From positions 16,431,035 through 16,495,034 of the forward strand of contig OZ022576.1 in assembly GCA_963669155.1 (NCBI GenBank): a stretch of 64,000 nt of DNA. The letters run 5' to 3'. The position numbers and the translations under genes are program-made. The stretch comes from Arbacia lixula (lineage: Eukaryota; Echinodermata; Echinoidea; Arbacioida; Arbaciidae). Under the pieces are notes generated by a model, which was not told the DNA's origin, ran no database searches, and saw only the letters and a program-made list of their open reading frames with translations. Shown here one piece after another: positions 46,110 to 57,559 of the stretch (within the stretch, counting starts at the first letter, position 1; the number at the start of each line of letters is the position of its first letter).

Positions 46110-47570
46110 AATATCTGTACATCTTATGTCTCCATGTTTTACATCTATATGTATTCTCAAAAGTCTCCATGTCTGTGAATGAACATATAACCAGAGGATA
46201 AATGTTAACTCGAAAGTCCTATGTGCTCCATCAAATGTGCTTGGACATTTGCCTGCTTGTAATGGGATGTGTGAGCATCCTGTACTGGACATCAAAAGGC
46301 AGAGGAGTACAGAATCTTTCGCCTTATGAGCTGAAATTACAAATTAAAATAAGTCATAGAATTGAGACAGATTCATGCTGGCCCATTTCCAACCAAAACT
46401 AGTCACTTAACAGACCAATGGCATTAACAGTCAACACAGTCATAGACCATGAGGACATAAGGAGGAAAAATGTTTGCAAAAAATGTAAACCTCCCCATTG
46501 TTCAGCTTTGTTATTCATAACAACAGTCAACAATCATTATTGTTTGTAATTGAGAGTCAGCTCTACTTTATCTGCAAGCAAAACAATGTTTGCTTAGACT
46601 GTGTGAGCCAAAATGAATGATGTTGGATTACTCATGATTGGCAACATTTTGTTCACATTAATACATGCATTCTAAGAAATGTTCTAAAAGTATGTGTTTT
46701 AGAGAAATTACATTGATGCATGTGGACCTTCAAGATTTCCATTTTGTGATGTTGATGGTGAAAATAAGTGTGGTATCATGGTGGTGGGACCGGTTGCTGA
46801 AGTTTGCGGTAAAGTAAATTGTTTCATTGTAAGCTTGGACTGACATTATTGTCAAATAATTCACCTTGTATTTAGGGGATTTTTTTGCGGTACTGGGTTT
46901 AGATTGTATTGGTATCATATGTCTCTTAAAACTTCCAAATCATCCTTTACAGTAGCCAAAACTTTGGAAGTAACAAATTGAAATATACATTAATATTTCA
47001 TGTTTCTTCTCTGCTGTCCAAATTGAGATTTTCAATGATAAATACTAAAAAAACTGACCACATAGAATGGGTTTTACATGTATGTTGTACATGATAAGTG
47101 GTCCAAGCATAGACCAGCATGAATTTGATTTGTGCTCTGAATAACTTGAGTGATTAACTGTGGCTTCCATTTTGTTTCCCGTCTGTTATAGAGTTCAGTG
47201 TTTAAATTAGATGGGGCACCATACAAAGACTTCTCCCGCACACAATTATTAGTGAGTGTTTACGTGGGTTTTACTCTTGGAATGCATATATTTCATTACC
47301 ATGAAAAGTGATTATGTCTACATATTACTTTTAAAGGTAAAGGGTAGTAGTAATACTAATAACGACTGTAAGCTATAATCATGGCTGAACTGTTGTGCAG
47401 TCATCACCAGCTTTCAGATATCAATTTAAATAATTTTTTAACAATAAGAGATGATTCCGTATCTCAATGTCAAAGTCAAACTACAATGGATCCCTGTACT
47501 TGATTGCAGGTCCCGTAGACTTTACCTGTTCTACCCCTGTCTTTTAAATAAATCATACCACAAGGATTTG
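46110..47570 (+). other. Presumed 3' UTR of the zinc-finger gene
   Basis: AT-rich and without coding content. The first canonical AATAAA followed by a T/G-rich stretch after the stop is at 47547. The transcript end is inferred. Confidence 0.45.
47547..47552 (+). terminator. Candidate polyadenylation signal AATAAA
   Basis: AATAAA followed 15-40 bases later by GGATTTGTTTTTCTTTGTTA, a plausible downstream element. A second AATAAA lies near 47899. Confidence 0.4.
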
Positions 47571-48989
47571 TTTTTCTTTGTTATCTCTTATTCTATGTAA
47601 ATTGATGAATTGTAAACTCTAGTTTACAGGGGAGTTCAATTGTATGCTACACATATGTTTGTTTTTGGCTATGATGAGTGTATGATTCCCACACAATCAA
47701 AACCATACGAGTTAGATGACCAAGTTGGACTCCAAGATAGATACCTGGCATTTGTATTTATTCTGAAGCTTAAGCGATATGAGTTTGGGATTACTGACTG
47801 CTGGGCTCCACCAGTAAATCACAGAAACATACCTTTTTACCAAGTTTCACAGAGATTGGAATATATATAAATGTTTCAGCAATGTGTTCCTCATCACTAA
47901 TAAATATGTATGACAATTAATATCAGAATAATATTTTACAGTATTACAATGAACCCAATATTTAGATACTTCATAATTTTTTGTTAATGCCATACTTTGT
48001 CTTACAGTATCTAATGTATGTTCTCTTTCACAGAGTTCATTATGTGAGAAATCCACATTGTAAATAATGTGTACTGCTAATGATCTATTTAATTCCAAAC
48101 TAAAGTAGTTAGCGTGTAGTCCAACTACATGTAATGATGGTAAGCTCCATCAGGGCATTATATGAGACCAAAATGAGCAGTTGATGATGTATATAGAAAT
48201 CCTTGAGCAAGGCAGATTTGAACAAAGCTAATGTAAAAAAAAATGTTCCTTTAATGTTATATGTGATTATAGTGATATCTACCTTTAAAAATAGAATGAG
48301 GGTTGAAATTGTTTTTGTTATTGAGGTTTTGGTTATTCCCTCCAATTTAAGTTTGAATACCGCTATTTCACTGACGCATTCAAGTTTGATTCATACAAAC
48401 ATGGACCTATCATGGATGGACTGCGCTCGGATAGACTTCCTTTGATCCATGATGACCACCGCCTCATAAAAATTCAAGACATTCAGGTGTTTTAAACAAT
48501 ACGCTGTATTTCTAATGAGGCAGTGCCTTCCTCTGAATAACAAAAGAAAATCTGTTTTGAGAAATATGTCAACCGTTCAGCCTTCGCTGGGAGTTCATAG
48601 CTGATCTTATTACACACACTGGGAATTAGTTTGGAGGTGAGCGAAGGGAAATTTTGATAAAATTGTAGAAAGAATTTGGTCCGTAACGTTTTCGGACATC
48701 TCCGGACACGAAATCGACGTTGTTTCCATGGAAGGTGAAACACTCAATAAACGATTTACAAGATATTTGTAAGGAAATATGATTGCCCAATGTGCGATAT
48801 TGAGGCATTTTTCTGACATGTTTTCTACAGTATTCTTGATTTATCACAAAAACGACGCAACAATATAATCTGAAATTCACAGATTCGTATCATTATAAGA
48901 TGTACTACTACTGCACATGTACTTCAGTACATGAAGTGGTTCTGAAATCTTCTGCGCATGCAGATTGTATATTCCTCTAAATGCATCCA
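47571..48989. other. Intergenic, no feature seen
   Basis: AT-rich. Short ORFs of 69-84 residues have no motifs or splice support. Confidence 0.6.
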
Positions 48990-49168
48990 ATATTTGTCTT
49001 GCATATTTGGCGGCGGTCATCACTGGATCAAAGAACCAAACGCGTAAAATATTCTATTGTGGTATCAATGATCGCGACTGGTATATGAATAAATTACTCT
49101 TCGTTCCGACTCCAGTTCTAACACCTTCCTGATACAAATGACTCTTCACGAGCATGTTTGGGCAAGAG
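48990..49168 (+). promoter_or_regulatory. Candidate promoter/first exon ending at a splice donor
   Basis: CpG-richer than its neighbours, with an E2F-like TTTGGCGG (49006-49013). It ends in CATGTTTGGGCAAGAG|GTAATG, a good donor at 49169. ATG 49154 would be the first codon of a short ORF that stays open to the donor in phase 0. The link to a downstream exon is unproven. Confidence 0.3.
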
Positions 49169-49836
49169 GTAATGTGTACAAATTGCCTGTTTGTCTTTCT
49201 GAACACACTAGGAAAACACAAATATTTGGCAGCTAGAGAAATGCCTCTGCACCTGGCTGATGGAGAGGTGTTTGAAAATGTGAATATTTTGGCAAACTAT
49301 TCATTTGTTCAGAGTTGTCCATTGTTTTTACTAAGTACGAGTATGGCTAGTGCTGCTATTCTACCATTTTCTTTGTATCTATTATGACATTGAAATGTGT
49401 GGGTGAAATACAGGATTCTCTAGCTTCTTTGTGTTATTTTGTGATGTTAAATAGACTTGGCCACTTAAAAACTTACACCTCTTGCAAGTTATGAATTATA
49501 AGCTGTAAATGTACTGACATTTGTTCACTTCATGATTTTACTTCCAAATTTTGTAATCATTTACATCCATACTGATGTACCCATCCGCTTTTGATAAAAT
49601 AATTTTCTTGATTGAGGGCATTTCATGTAAAATATAAACTGAACTTGTTTGCTTGTTTTTATCCTATGATGCAGTAGTGTAATCATGATTTTACTATTTA
49701 GTATGAGAATATATGCAGTTATATGTCATGATAAAGACTATAATATAATGTACTGTACTAAACAACATGGAAAATTACAGTTTACTGTACTATACGTACA
49801 TCTATTTTGTTGAAGTTGTGTATGCTTGTTTGACTT

Positions 49837-49838
<2 letters not shown>

Positions 49839-49869
<31 letters not shown>
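49839..49869. repeat. (GA)n microsatellite
   Basis: Pure AG run followed by imperfect GACA/GAGA to about 49920. Confidence 0.9.
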
Positions 49870-49872
<3 letters not shown>

Positions 49873-50634
49873 GAGGTAGACAGACAGACAGAGATAGAGA
49901 GAGAGAGTCAAAGAGAGTGCGAGGGTAGGGTGTTAATGGAAAAGCTAAATGCAAAGTCCCAAGTAACATAGTTTTTTCTATCAAAACGAGGGTTGATTGA
50001 TAGATTCGTTATGAAGAAAGTGAAAGGAAGGTAATAAAAATGGAGTGAACAAAGGCAGCATCAAGCATGAAATTGTGCCATAGATCATCAGCTTTTTTTA
50101 TGAACCATTGAATCTGTATGATGTGTGTTGTGTGGATTTGATGGTTCGTAGAAATGTTGACGAGATGACTGTGGATATAATCACAACTTATCTTAGTTGA
50201 TTACAATCAACTGAAAAATGGCGTTTGCATTCAATATCTTTATTCTAATTAAAAATGATAGTGTTTTGCTTCTTCTCGTTATGTACAAAAAGGAATTCAT
50301 GCAAATCAGTTCAATATTTAATATATTGAGGACAGTACAGTCATCACAGTCATGTGTGTAAATATGGGCAAATACATTGTCAGATATGCAATTGATTATT
50401 TTGTTTAGAAGGTGGTGAGACATTAATTACAACATTACACTTTGTGTATAATGCCAGTGATAATGTGTACATTAAGTGATAAGAATCAGGCCTTTGGAAC
50501 ACACAGTAATACTTGAATGTGCTCTTAAAATGCAGAAATGATGGGTGGACAAATGAATGAAACAACGCGAGAAAGAGAATGAAAGAGGATAGTGAGGTGG
50601 TGGGTAAATATGTACATGTACAAAGAAACAGAAT

Positions 50635-50686
50635 GAGAGAGATAGAAAGAGATAGAGAGAGAGATAGGGAGAGAGAGAGAGGGAGG

Positions 50687-50746
<60 letters not shown>
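50635..50746. repeat. (GA)n microsatellite
   Basis: GA array with GGGAGG interruptions, longest pure part 50692-50745. The antisense poly-Ser/Leu ORFs are artefacts. Confidence 0.95.
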
Positions 50747-50749
<3 letters not shown>

Positions 50750-50834
50750 GTTGAAACAGAAAGAACAGAAAGAAATGTCCAAGATGGGAAAATCATAAAA
50801 TAGAACTGTACATGTGTTAGAAGGGTTTGTTAGA

Positions 50835-50947
<113 letters not shown>

Positions 50948-51169
50948 AGGGGGGGATTGTTCTCTTTATATATTCCCATCTTTCTATTTTGGGGGTGGGT
51001 GTGAGATATGTCACAACATTTTTCATAAAAGCACTAGCAGTTAAAACTTGCTCGCCATAATTTTGTTATTGGCTACAAAAATTACAGGCAGGTATTAAAG
51101 TCAATATGATACTAGTGAAACATGTCAAATGAGACATGCATGTTCAAAGAAACAATACAACTTATGAAA

Positions 51170-51260
51170 TAAGATATGGGAGCACTTCCATATGAGGTAT
51201 GGGGTTCAAATCCCACTAATGTGGTGTTTCCTCACATTGTTCCTTATTATCAGTAGGCTA
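51170..51260 (+). repeat. Possible tRNA-derived SINE head
   Basis: Contains a perfect B-box, GGTTCAAATCC (51211-51221), within GGGGTTCAAATCCCA, which can form a TΨC arm, and upstream ACTTCCATATGAGGT, which can form a short hairpin. No convincing A-box, so weak. Confidence 0.3.
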
Positions 51261-52566
51261 TTCCTCAAGAACTCATAGCCTGATTAAACAGCATAAAATA
51301 AAACTTATATTCTTGATAAAGGTGTATAACAAAAATATTGAACTACTTTTCTTCTCAGGCGTTTTTATTAATTTGTTTACAAAGAGGCATATGTTAAATG
51401 GAATATTCTTTCCCCTCCTTATGAGATAGAGATATAGTTAATATTCTAGTACTGCGAATATCTCCCACCTCTTCCAAACGCTCACTGGGGAAATTCCCTG
51501 AAACGCACGTAAAGGGGTCTGTTTCACAGCTCAATCAATAATAGTAGCCGCTCCAAATACATACCTCCAAAGTTATATCAGACTACAAAAGAGATAGAAA
51601 TCCATATTCAACTCTATCTGTGACCAGACATGATTCAGATCATGGCTCATAATTGATGAAAATTTGTAAAGTGATTAAACGAAGACTACGAGAGTACTGG
51701 ATCTTTTTTCCGCCAAAGACATTTTTAATCCAAAAGTTAGTACTGGTTCAGGATTTGTATAGTGTAAATGTTACGCACAGCCACATTTCTACGTACACCG
51801 GTACCAAATAAACCTGTACGTTATACCGCATTGAGAAGTGTACACACAACACATGCAACTACCGAGATACAGTACAGCTGACCGTCTTGCCAGCTACTCA
51901 GCTGAGTATGCATAAACGTGTACGGCCGCTATTCAGGCGTGGATCGACGTCTTTCCCACCTGTGCTTGTTTTGAATCCTGCTTTGAAGTTTTCAAACGAG
52001 ATGAGATCATGAGAGGTAGGTACCCAATACATGTACCACTTTTTGGTAGAGTGTGTACAAACAGTCATTAGTGCGGTGTGGTCTATAGATGTTATAATTT
52101 CAGTCCAGAGCAGAGCAGAGGGGCAGAGGCAGAGGATCACTAAACAGGGTGCTACAAAGTCAAAGAACAGCAAAGTTTTACTAAAAGTTTGTGTAACACC
52201 AAGGCCAAAGCCAACCCTCTTCCTTCAATCAAACTCAACATGCTCAAAGGAAGTTAACACACATCTATCATCAGGTAGTAGGAATGCTCTAATAGAATTA
52301 GCAAATTCCAATTTAGATAAAAAAAAAATTAACTAACGATAAAGTGCAGTATTATTTGAGTGCAGCTATAGCTTCTTCCTAAGTAATTGATGATGTTATT
52401 GCTTTGCATTTGTAAAATTTTCCTTTTGTTTACCACATATATGAATTTAAGTGAACATACCTTGCTTCATTACGAGTACCATTAACGCTACTAAGTAATA
52501 GACTAATTCCCTTGAAGTCTTTATTAACATGAATTATTGATCGAACTGTTAAATTGTTTGCTTTAT
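51261..52566. other. No clear feature
   Basis: Contains a 101-residue plus-strand ORF (52031-52336) with a hydrophilic C-terminal half that I cannot assign, and a 91-residue minus ORF overlapping it. Otherwise AT-rich DNA. Confidence 0.5.
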
Positions 52567-53709
52567 GTATGCATGCATGTATGTGTTTATTTAAGGCGGT
52601 AAATCTTCTGCATTTTGAAGTTCTTGCAGATGACATCAAACATCTTATACTGTATGTACGGAATGATTAATCTAACAATGTGATTGGGCTATCTTGGCTG
52701 ATAATGATGATGATGATGATACATGTATATCAGAATGCACCAACAAGAGGAGTGCAGAGAACATTAAGGAGGATAAATTTAGGAGGGCCACCCTTTGTCC
52801 TAAGTCATTCATAACACACATAAAGAAACGGGCAGAAATCATCATGATTGTTGTATGCGGACTACGCGCATATATTTGCACGTCCACGAAGTTACGAGGA
52901 AACCTGGGGTAATATCCGCACGAGACTTCTTGATGGTGATTGGTTCCTCATAAATAAAACCTTTTCCTCCATAATTGGCTAAGAAATGTGCACTGGGCAT
53001 GCTCCTATTAAATCCTCAAAAATTTGCATACCGGTATTTGGAGATATCCCAGGAGGATATTCTGGAATACCAATTTGGCCTCTCTTAGGCACCCTATATC
53101 TTGGGAGTTGTGAGAAAACTTTTGGAATCCTCACCCCATGTCTGTCTGAGATGAAGACATGTCACCAATTAAAAAAAACTTACTTAGGAATGACCAGAAA
53201 CAAATTAATTCATACATGTATACCTGCCTGTGTCTAGAATCTTCTTCTCTTCATCTATCCCTGAAAAGAACCTCCCTTGTGACTTCAAAAAGTCATAAAT
53301 TCAACTACCGGAAATTGAATTGCAAATTTACCTTCAGAAGGATACACTTTCCCATAATACGTCAAGGAAACCTTTTAAAAGCTTTGGGCTTGTCATCAAT
53401 AATTGTGTTTCTTGATTGCATTTTACAAAATATTCCAAAATGATTTATGATTAATATCTCTATTTGCTTAAGATGGTATTTACATTGATCAGAAGATTAG
53501 TAAAGAAAGTGATAATTACTGGTCCACATTTGTGAGACTTTTTACTCATGTTTATTTTGATACCCCCCTACCATGTACACAGATATACACACCACCAATT
53601 GCACACTACATGTACACAAATCATTGTTTTCTGCATGTATACATACTGTTGCAAATTTTGAAAGGAAAGTTCTAACTTTGAACCCCTGCATTATTTACCG
53701 GTAAATAAA
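52567..53709. repeat. Tandem duplication, unit 1 (1143 bp)
   Basis: Starts GTATGCATGCATGTATGTG and is repeated head-to-tail at 53710 with only scattered differences over the first ~710 bp. It contains (GAT)n at 52703-52720. It retains ~225 bp (53279-53503) that unit 2 lacks. Confidence 0.9.
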
Positions 53710-55163
53710 GTATGCATGCATGTATGTGTTTATTTAAGGCGGTAAATCTTCTGCATTTTGAAGTTCTTGCAGATGACATCAAACATCTTATACTGTATGT
53801 ACGGAGTGATTAATCTAACAATGTGATTGGGCTATCTTGGCTGATAATGATGATGATGATGATACATGTATATCAGAATGCACCAACAAGAGGAGTGCAG
53901 AGAACATTAAGGAGGATAAATTTAGGAGGGCCACCCTTTGTCCGAAGTCATTCATAACACACATAAAGAAACGGGCAGAAATCATCATGATTGTTGTATG
54001 CGGACTACGCGCATATATTTGCACGTCCACGAAGTTACGAGGAAACCTGGGGTAATATCCGCACGAGACTTCTTGATGGTGATTGGTTCCTCATAAATAA
54101 AACCTTTTCCTCCATAATTGGCTAAGAAATGTGCACTGGGCATGCTCCTATTAAATCCTCAAAAATTTGCATACCGGTATTTGGAGATATCCCAGGAGGA
54201 TATTCTGGAATACCAATTTGGCCTCTCTTAGGCACCCTATATCTTGGGAGTTGTGAGAAAACTTTTGGAATCCTCACCCCATGTCTGTCTGAGAGGAAGA
54301 CATATCACCAATTAAAAAAACCTTACTTAGGAATGACCAGAAACAAATTAATTCATATACTTGCCTGTTTCTAGAATCTTCTTCTCTTTATCTATCCCTG
54401 AAAAGAACCTCCCTTTAAAGATTGTCCGTCCCTTTTGCAAGCTTAAAATTTGAAATCGTCTATCACGATCGTAAATTGAAGAAATTGTGAATCAAGACCA
54501 TTTCTAAGAATATAGCATGTTGAAGCTTTCTGTATATGTAAAAATTTCAGCCGTCAAATTTCAAACCGACTTTTTTCGTACTACGAAAAAAGTATTAGTC
54601 TTTGTTACAGTATCTATGTGGTTATTATGCATGTGTGAAATCCTAATTTTATGAGTAATTACCAAACTTTGGAGATGATTCCTTCTATAGAACAATTTTT
54701 TTTCATAATGCTTTTAATAATTTAATAAACAGATTAATCAATAAAGCAGATATTTCAACACAAACTGCTAAGAGCCTGAGGTAAAGACTATTAATCAGAC
54801 GTTGTTTACGTGCATTATTTGAATTTTACGCTACGTATCAGTTTCAAATGAAGAATATACAGCTTGCTAGCACTTCTCTATATGTTTTGCCAATGTTTCG
54901 ATGGTTTTGTGGTGATCTGAAAAAGGGACGGGCTGTCTTTAAGAAAGTTAAGAAAGTGATAATTACCTATCCACATTTGTGAGATTTTTTGCTCATGTCT
55001 ATTTTGATACCCCCCCCCCACACCATTTACACAGATATACACACCACCAATTGCACACTACATACACAAATCATTGTTTTCTGCATGTATACATGCAAAT
55101 ATACCTTTGCAAATTTTGAAAGGAAAGTTCTAACTTTGAACCCCTGCATTATTTAAATAAAGT
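53710..55163. repeat. Tandem duplication, unit 2, with MITE
   Basis: Offset 1143 bp from unit 1. After GAACCTCCC the sequence switches to the TTAA MITE (54415-54942) and resumes with AGAAAGTGATAATTAC, matching unit 1 from 53504. The last ~200 bp are more diverged (small indels) than the first ~700. Confidence 0.9.
54415..54942 (+). mobile_element. TTAA-flanked MITE, copy C
   Basis: 528 bp, same orientation as copy B. TTAA lies at both ends, termini are AAAGATTGTCCGTCCCTTTT / AAAGACAGCCCGTCCCTTTT, and a perfect central palindrome ACTTTTTTCGTA-C-TACGAAAAAAGT lies at 54570-54594. Confidence 0.8.
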
Positions 55164-55170
55164 AAAGTAC

Positions 55171-55363
55171 AAATCAGAGACAATCAGGGACAATTTATGC
55201 TCCTTTTGTGATAAATAATCTGAAACGTATCCACACTTATTCGTACATTGTGCAAAGGTTAAACAGTTATGGCAATATATTATTGAACACTTTAAATTGG
55301 TTGAAATCAGCAACATGGAGTGGCAAGACATATTTTGGGGGTTTTCAGGTAACTCTAATTGAG
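55171..55363 (+). pseudogene. Decayed non-LTR retrotransposon ORF2 3' end (zf-RVT-like)
   Basis: Reads NLCSFCDK-stop-SETYPHLFVHC, then AKVKQLWQYIIEHFKLVEIS. The spacing C-x2-C ... E-T-x2-HLF-x2-C ... LW is the zinc-knuckle-like zf-RVT pattern at the C-terminus of LINE reverse transcriptase proteins. The in-frame stop shows decay. Only this C-terminal fragment is present; the upstream reverse transcriptase domain is not seen. Confidence 0.6.
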
Positions 55364-55450
55364 GTCTGATAACATTGCAGTTCAAGTGTGAATGACAGCA
55401 GGTAACCATAGTGTGTTTATATGTGTGTGTTTATGTGTATGTGATGTGTG

Positions 55451-55957
55451 TTTGCACTTGGGTTTGGGTAGTTTTAGTTAGTTGCATGGGGTGGGGGGGG
55501 GGGTATGATATTTTGATGAACTGATTTCATTCTTTCCTCTTTTTTTTGCTTTGGCATAAATTGTATTATCATTGAGTATGTAATTTTAAATGATTTATAT
55601 ATCATTGGGTATGTAATTTTGTTGTCAATTTATTGATAATCATTTATAATCATAAATCAAATGCTTTGTATACTTCAGGTAAAGTCCATTCTGTATGTAA
55701 TAATTTTTGTTTGAATGAAATCAAATAAAAAGTACTGAAAAAAAGTGTTCTTTGCACTTGGGTTTGGGTAGTTTTAGTTAGTTGTTATGGGGTGAGGTGA
55801 TATTTTTTATTGTTTTGTTGTTTTCAAATCTGTGGATCATTATATATAATTTTACATAAAATACATTGTATACTTGAGGTGAAGCCCATGCTTTATGTAA
55901 TACATGTACTTTTGTTTGAATGAAATAAAATTAAAAAAATACTGGAAAAAAAGTGTA
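55451..55957 (+). repeat. 300-bp tandem repeat downstream of the LINE remnant
   Basis: TTTGCACTTGGGTTTGGGTA begins units at 55451 and 55751. Both end near GTTTGAATGAAAT..AAATAAAA..ACTG(G)AAAAAAAGTGT. The second unit has an internal deletion. It may be the 3' UTR of the LINE. Confidence 0.7.
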
Positions 55958-56391
55958 CGGTAAGGGGGTGTTTTTGTGAGTGCTTGTGTTTTGATCCAAA
56001 TGTGTACCTGTATTGAACAGAAGCTTAGTATGAATATCAAGACTGTAGACACCTATCCTTAGAACCAATGTTGAAGACTATGATTAATGAAATACTGCCC
56101 TCTCTCTTTAGGCCGTGTACCTTCTAAGAGAGCCTGACCAAGGTTCTATCCCTTTCCTATGAGGAAAGCAGGCTTGATTGTACTGACATTTGTAACAAAT
56201 CACTATGTGAGGGTTTGAAGTGACTATGATATTTGCTATTAGAAATAAGATATCTTCTGTCATTCTGTCATGTTAACATTTATTGTCTGTAGTTTATATA
56301 GCCTGTTTCTTAGTGTAAAGAAAAAGTACACAAATGATTACGTCAAAGTTTCTCCTGAATTTTGAAAATGAGTTTGTTTCTATCCTTGCAG
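55958..56391. other. No clear feature
   Basis: AT-rich, leading into a good polypyrimidine/acceptor sequence at 56376-56391. Confidence 0.5.
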
Positions 56392-56470
56392 GAATTGAAT
56401 CAAGGAGGAACGTTCAAAGACAATGCTCTGCAGATGACCTTGTGCATCAGGATTCTGTTTAAGACTTGAG
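56392..56470 (+). other. Candidate internal exon (79 nt), probably untranslated or uORF-bearing
   Basis: Acceptor TTTCTATCCTTGCAG and donor GAG|GTAAGATTG are both near-consensus. All three frames contain a stop, but frame 1 stays open until a TGA four bases before the donor. Spliced to the candidate exon ending at 49168 it would give a 30-residue ORF (MFGQEELNQGGTFKDN and 14 more). More likely a 5'-UTR or non-coding RNA exon. Confidence 0.35.
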
Positions 56471-57212
56471 GTAAGATTGTGAGATGATTAATACATGTGT
56501 AATAAGACACATATATAGATTGGTCTCCATTTTTCCTGTGTCACAGTTGAAAGAGTAAGCTAACTGAAAGTATGGGACAACATTTGAGAGAATTTTACAT
56601 AGCTGCTGATTTCCTTTGAAATTCCCAACACTATTTTATGTTCATAAATATGAATTTATGAATATTTGTTTACATTTTATTTCTTTTGTTCTTTTGACGA
56701 TGTCCCAATATCATGAAATACACTATGAAGGCTTATGAAACCATGGAACAGTTACTATTTCTCTCTCAGTGTCAACCCATATACATGTACATCATTTCCC
56801 CTCTCATTTGATCACTCTCTCAGTCTCTCTCTTAATTCTTTGTTTGCCAGATAAACCACTGCTCTATGTGATTTATGTGTGATACATATAAGGCTCACAT
56901 GGCACACAAAGGGTTGATTTTCCCCTTTCATTCCTGCCAATGATGTACTCTCTCTAAATCCCTCCTCTCTTTCACTGTCTCTCCCCCCTCTCTCTCTTTA
57001 AGTCCTTCTTTTTCTCTGTCCTTCTCTCAATCTTTACTTGTTTGCCTGAAATGTTTTTCTTCATTTCTTTCTCTTTCTCTCTCTCTGATCTGAGTCTTTC
57101 TTTCCACCTCTTGGTGTGTTTCCTCTTTTGCTCTTTCGCTCTGTTCATTTGCTGCATATTGTATATTTCTCTCCATATCTATAAATGTTTTTTTTTTGTC
57201 TATCTGGTTCTT

Positions 57213-57217
<5 letters not shown>

Positions 57218-57265
<48 letters not shown>
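57218..57265. repeat. (CT)n microsatellite
   Basis: Pure CT run within a wider pyrimidine-rich region, 56940-57400. The long plus-strand ORFs there are low complexity. Confidence 0.9.
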
Positions 57266-57275
<10 letters not shown>

Positions 57276-57501
57276 TTGTATGTTTGTGCCTTTCTCTCCA
57301 TCTGTCTATCAGTCTTTTTCTCTTCATCTCTTTCCATCTCTATCCATCTCCTCTTTCGTTGTCTTTGTCTGTTTGACTCTTTCTCTCCATCAATCTCTTC
57401 TGGCAATATACCACACAAAGCATAGATGCGAATGCCTTGACTATACGCATCACGCTATCCTAATGAATATTCATGAGAACGCTGATGAGTTCTGACCTAC
57501 T

Positions 57502-57515
57502 CCGCCATCTAGTGG
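57502..57515 (-). promoter_or_regulatory. CTCF-type core motif
   Basis: Minus strand reads CCACTAGATGGCGG, matching CCASYAGRKGGCRS at all 14 positions. CTCF is conserved across bilaterians. Occupancy is unknown. Confidence 0.4.
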
Positions 57516-57559
57516 CTGAGATATCATTCCATAGCGACGTCATATTCAGGGATTGCCTC

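Noticed and set aside
52031-52336. 101-residue ORF with a hydrophilic C-terminus, considered as a LINE ORF or an exon
   Set aside because: No recognisable motif and no convincing splice pair; left unassigned.
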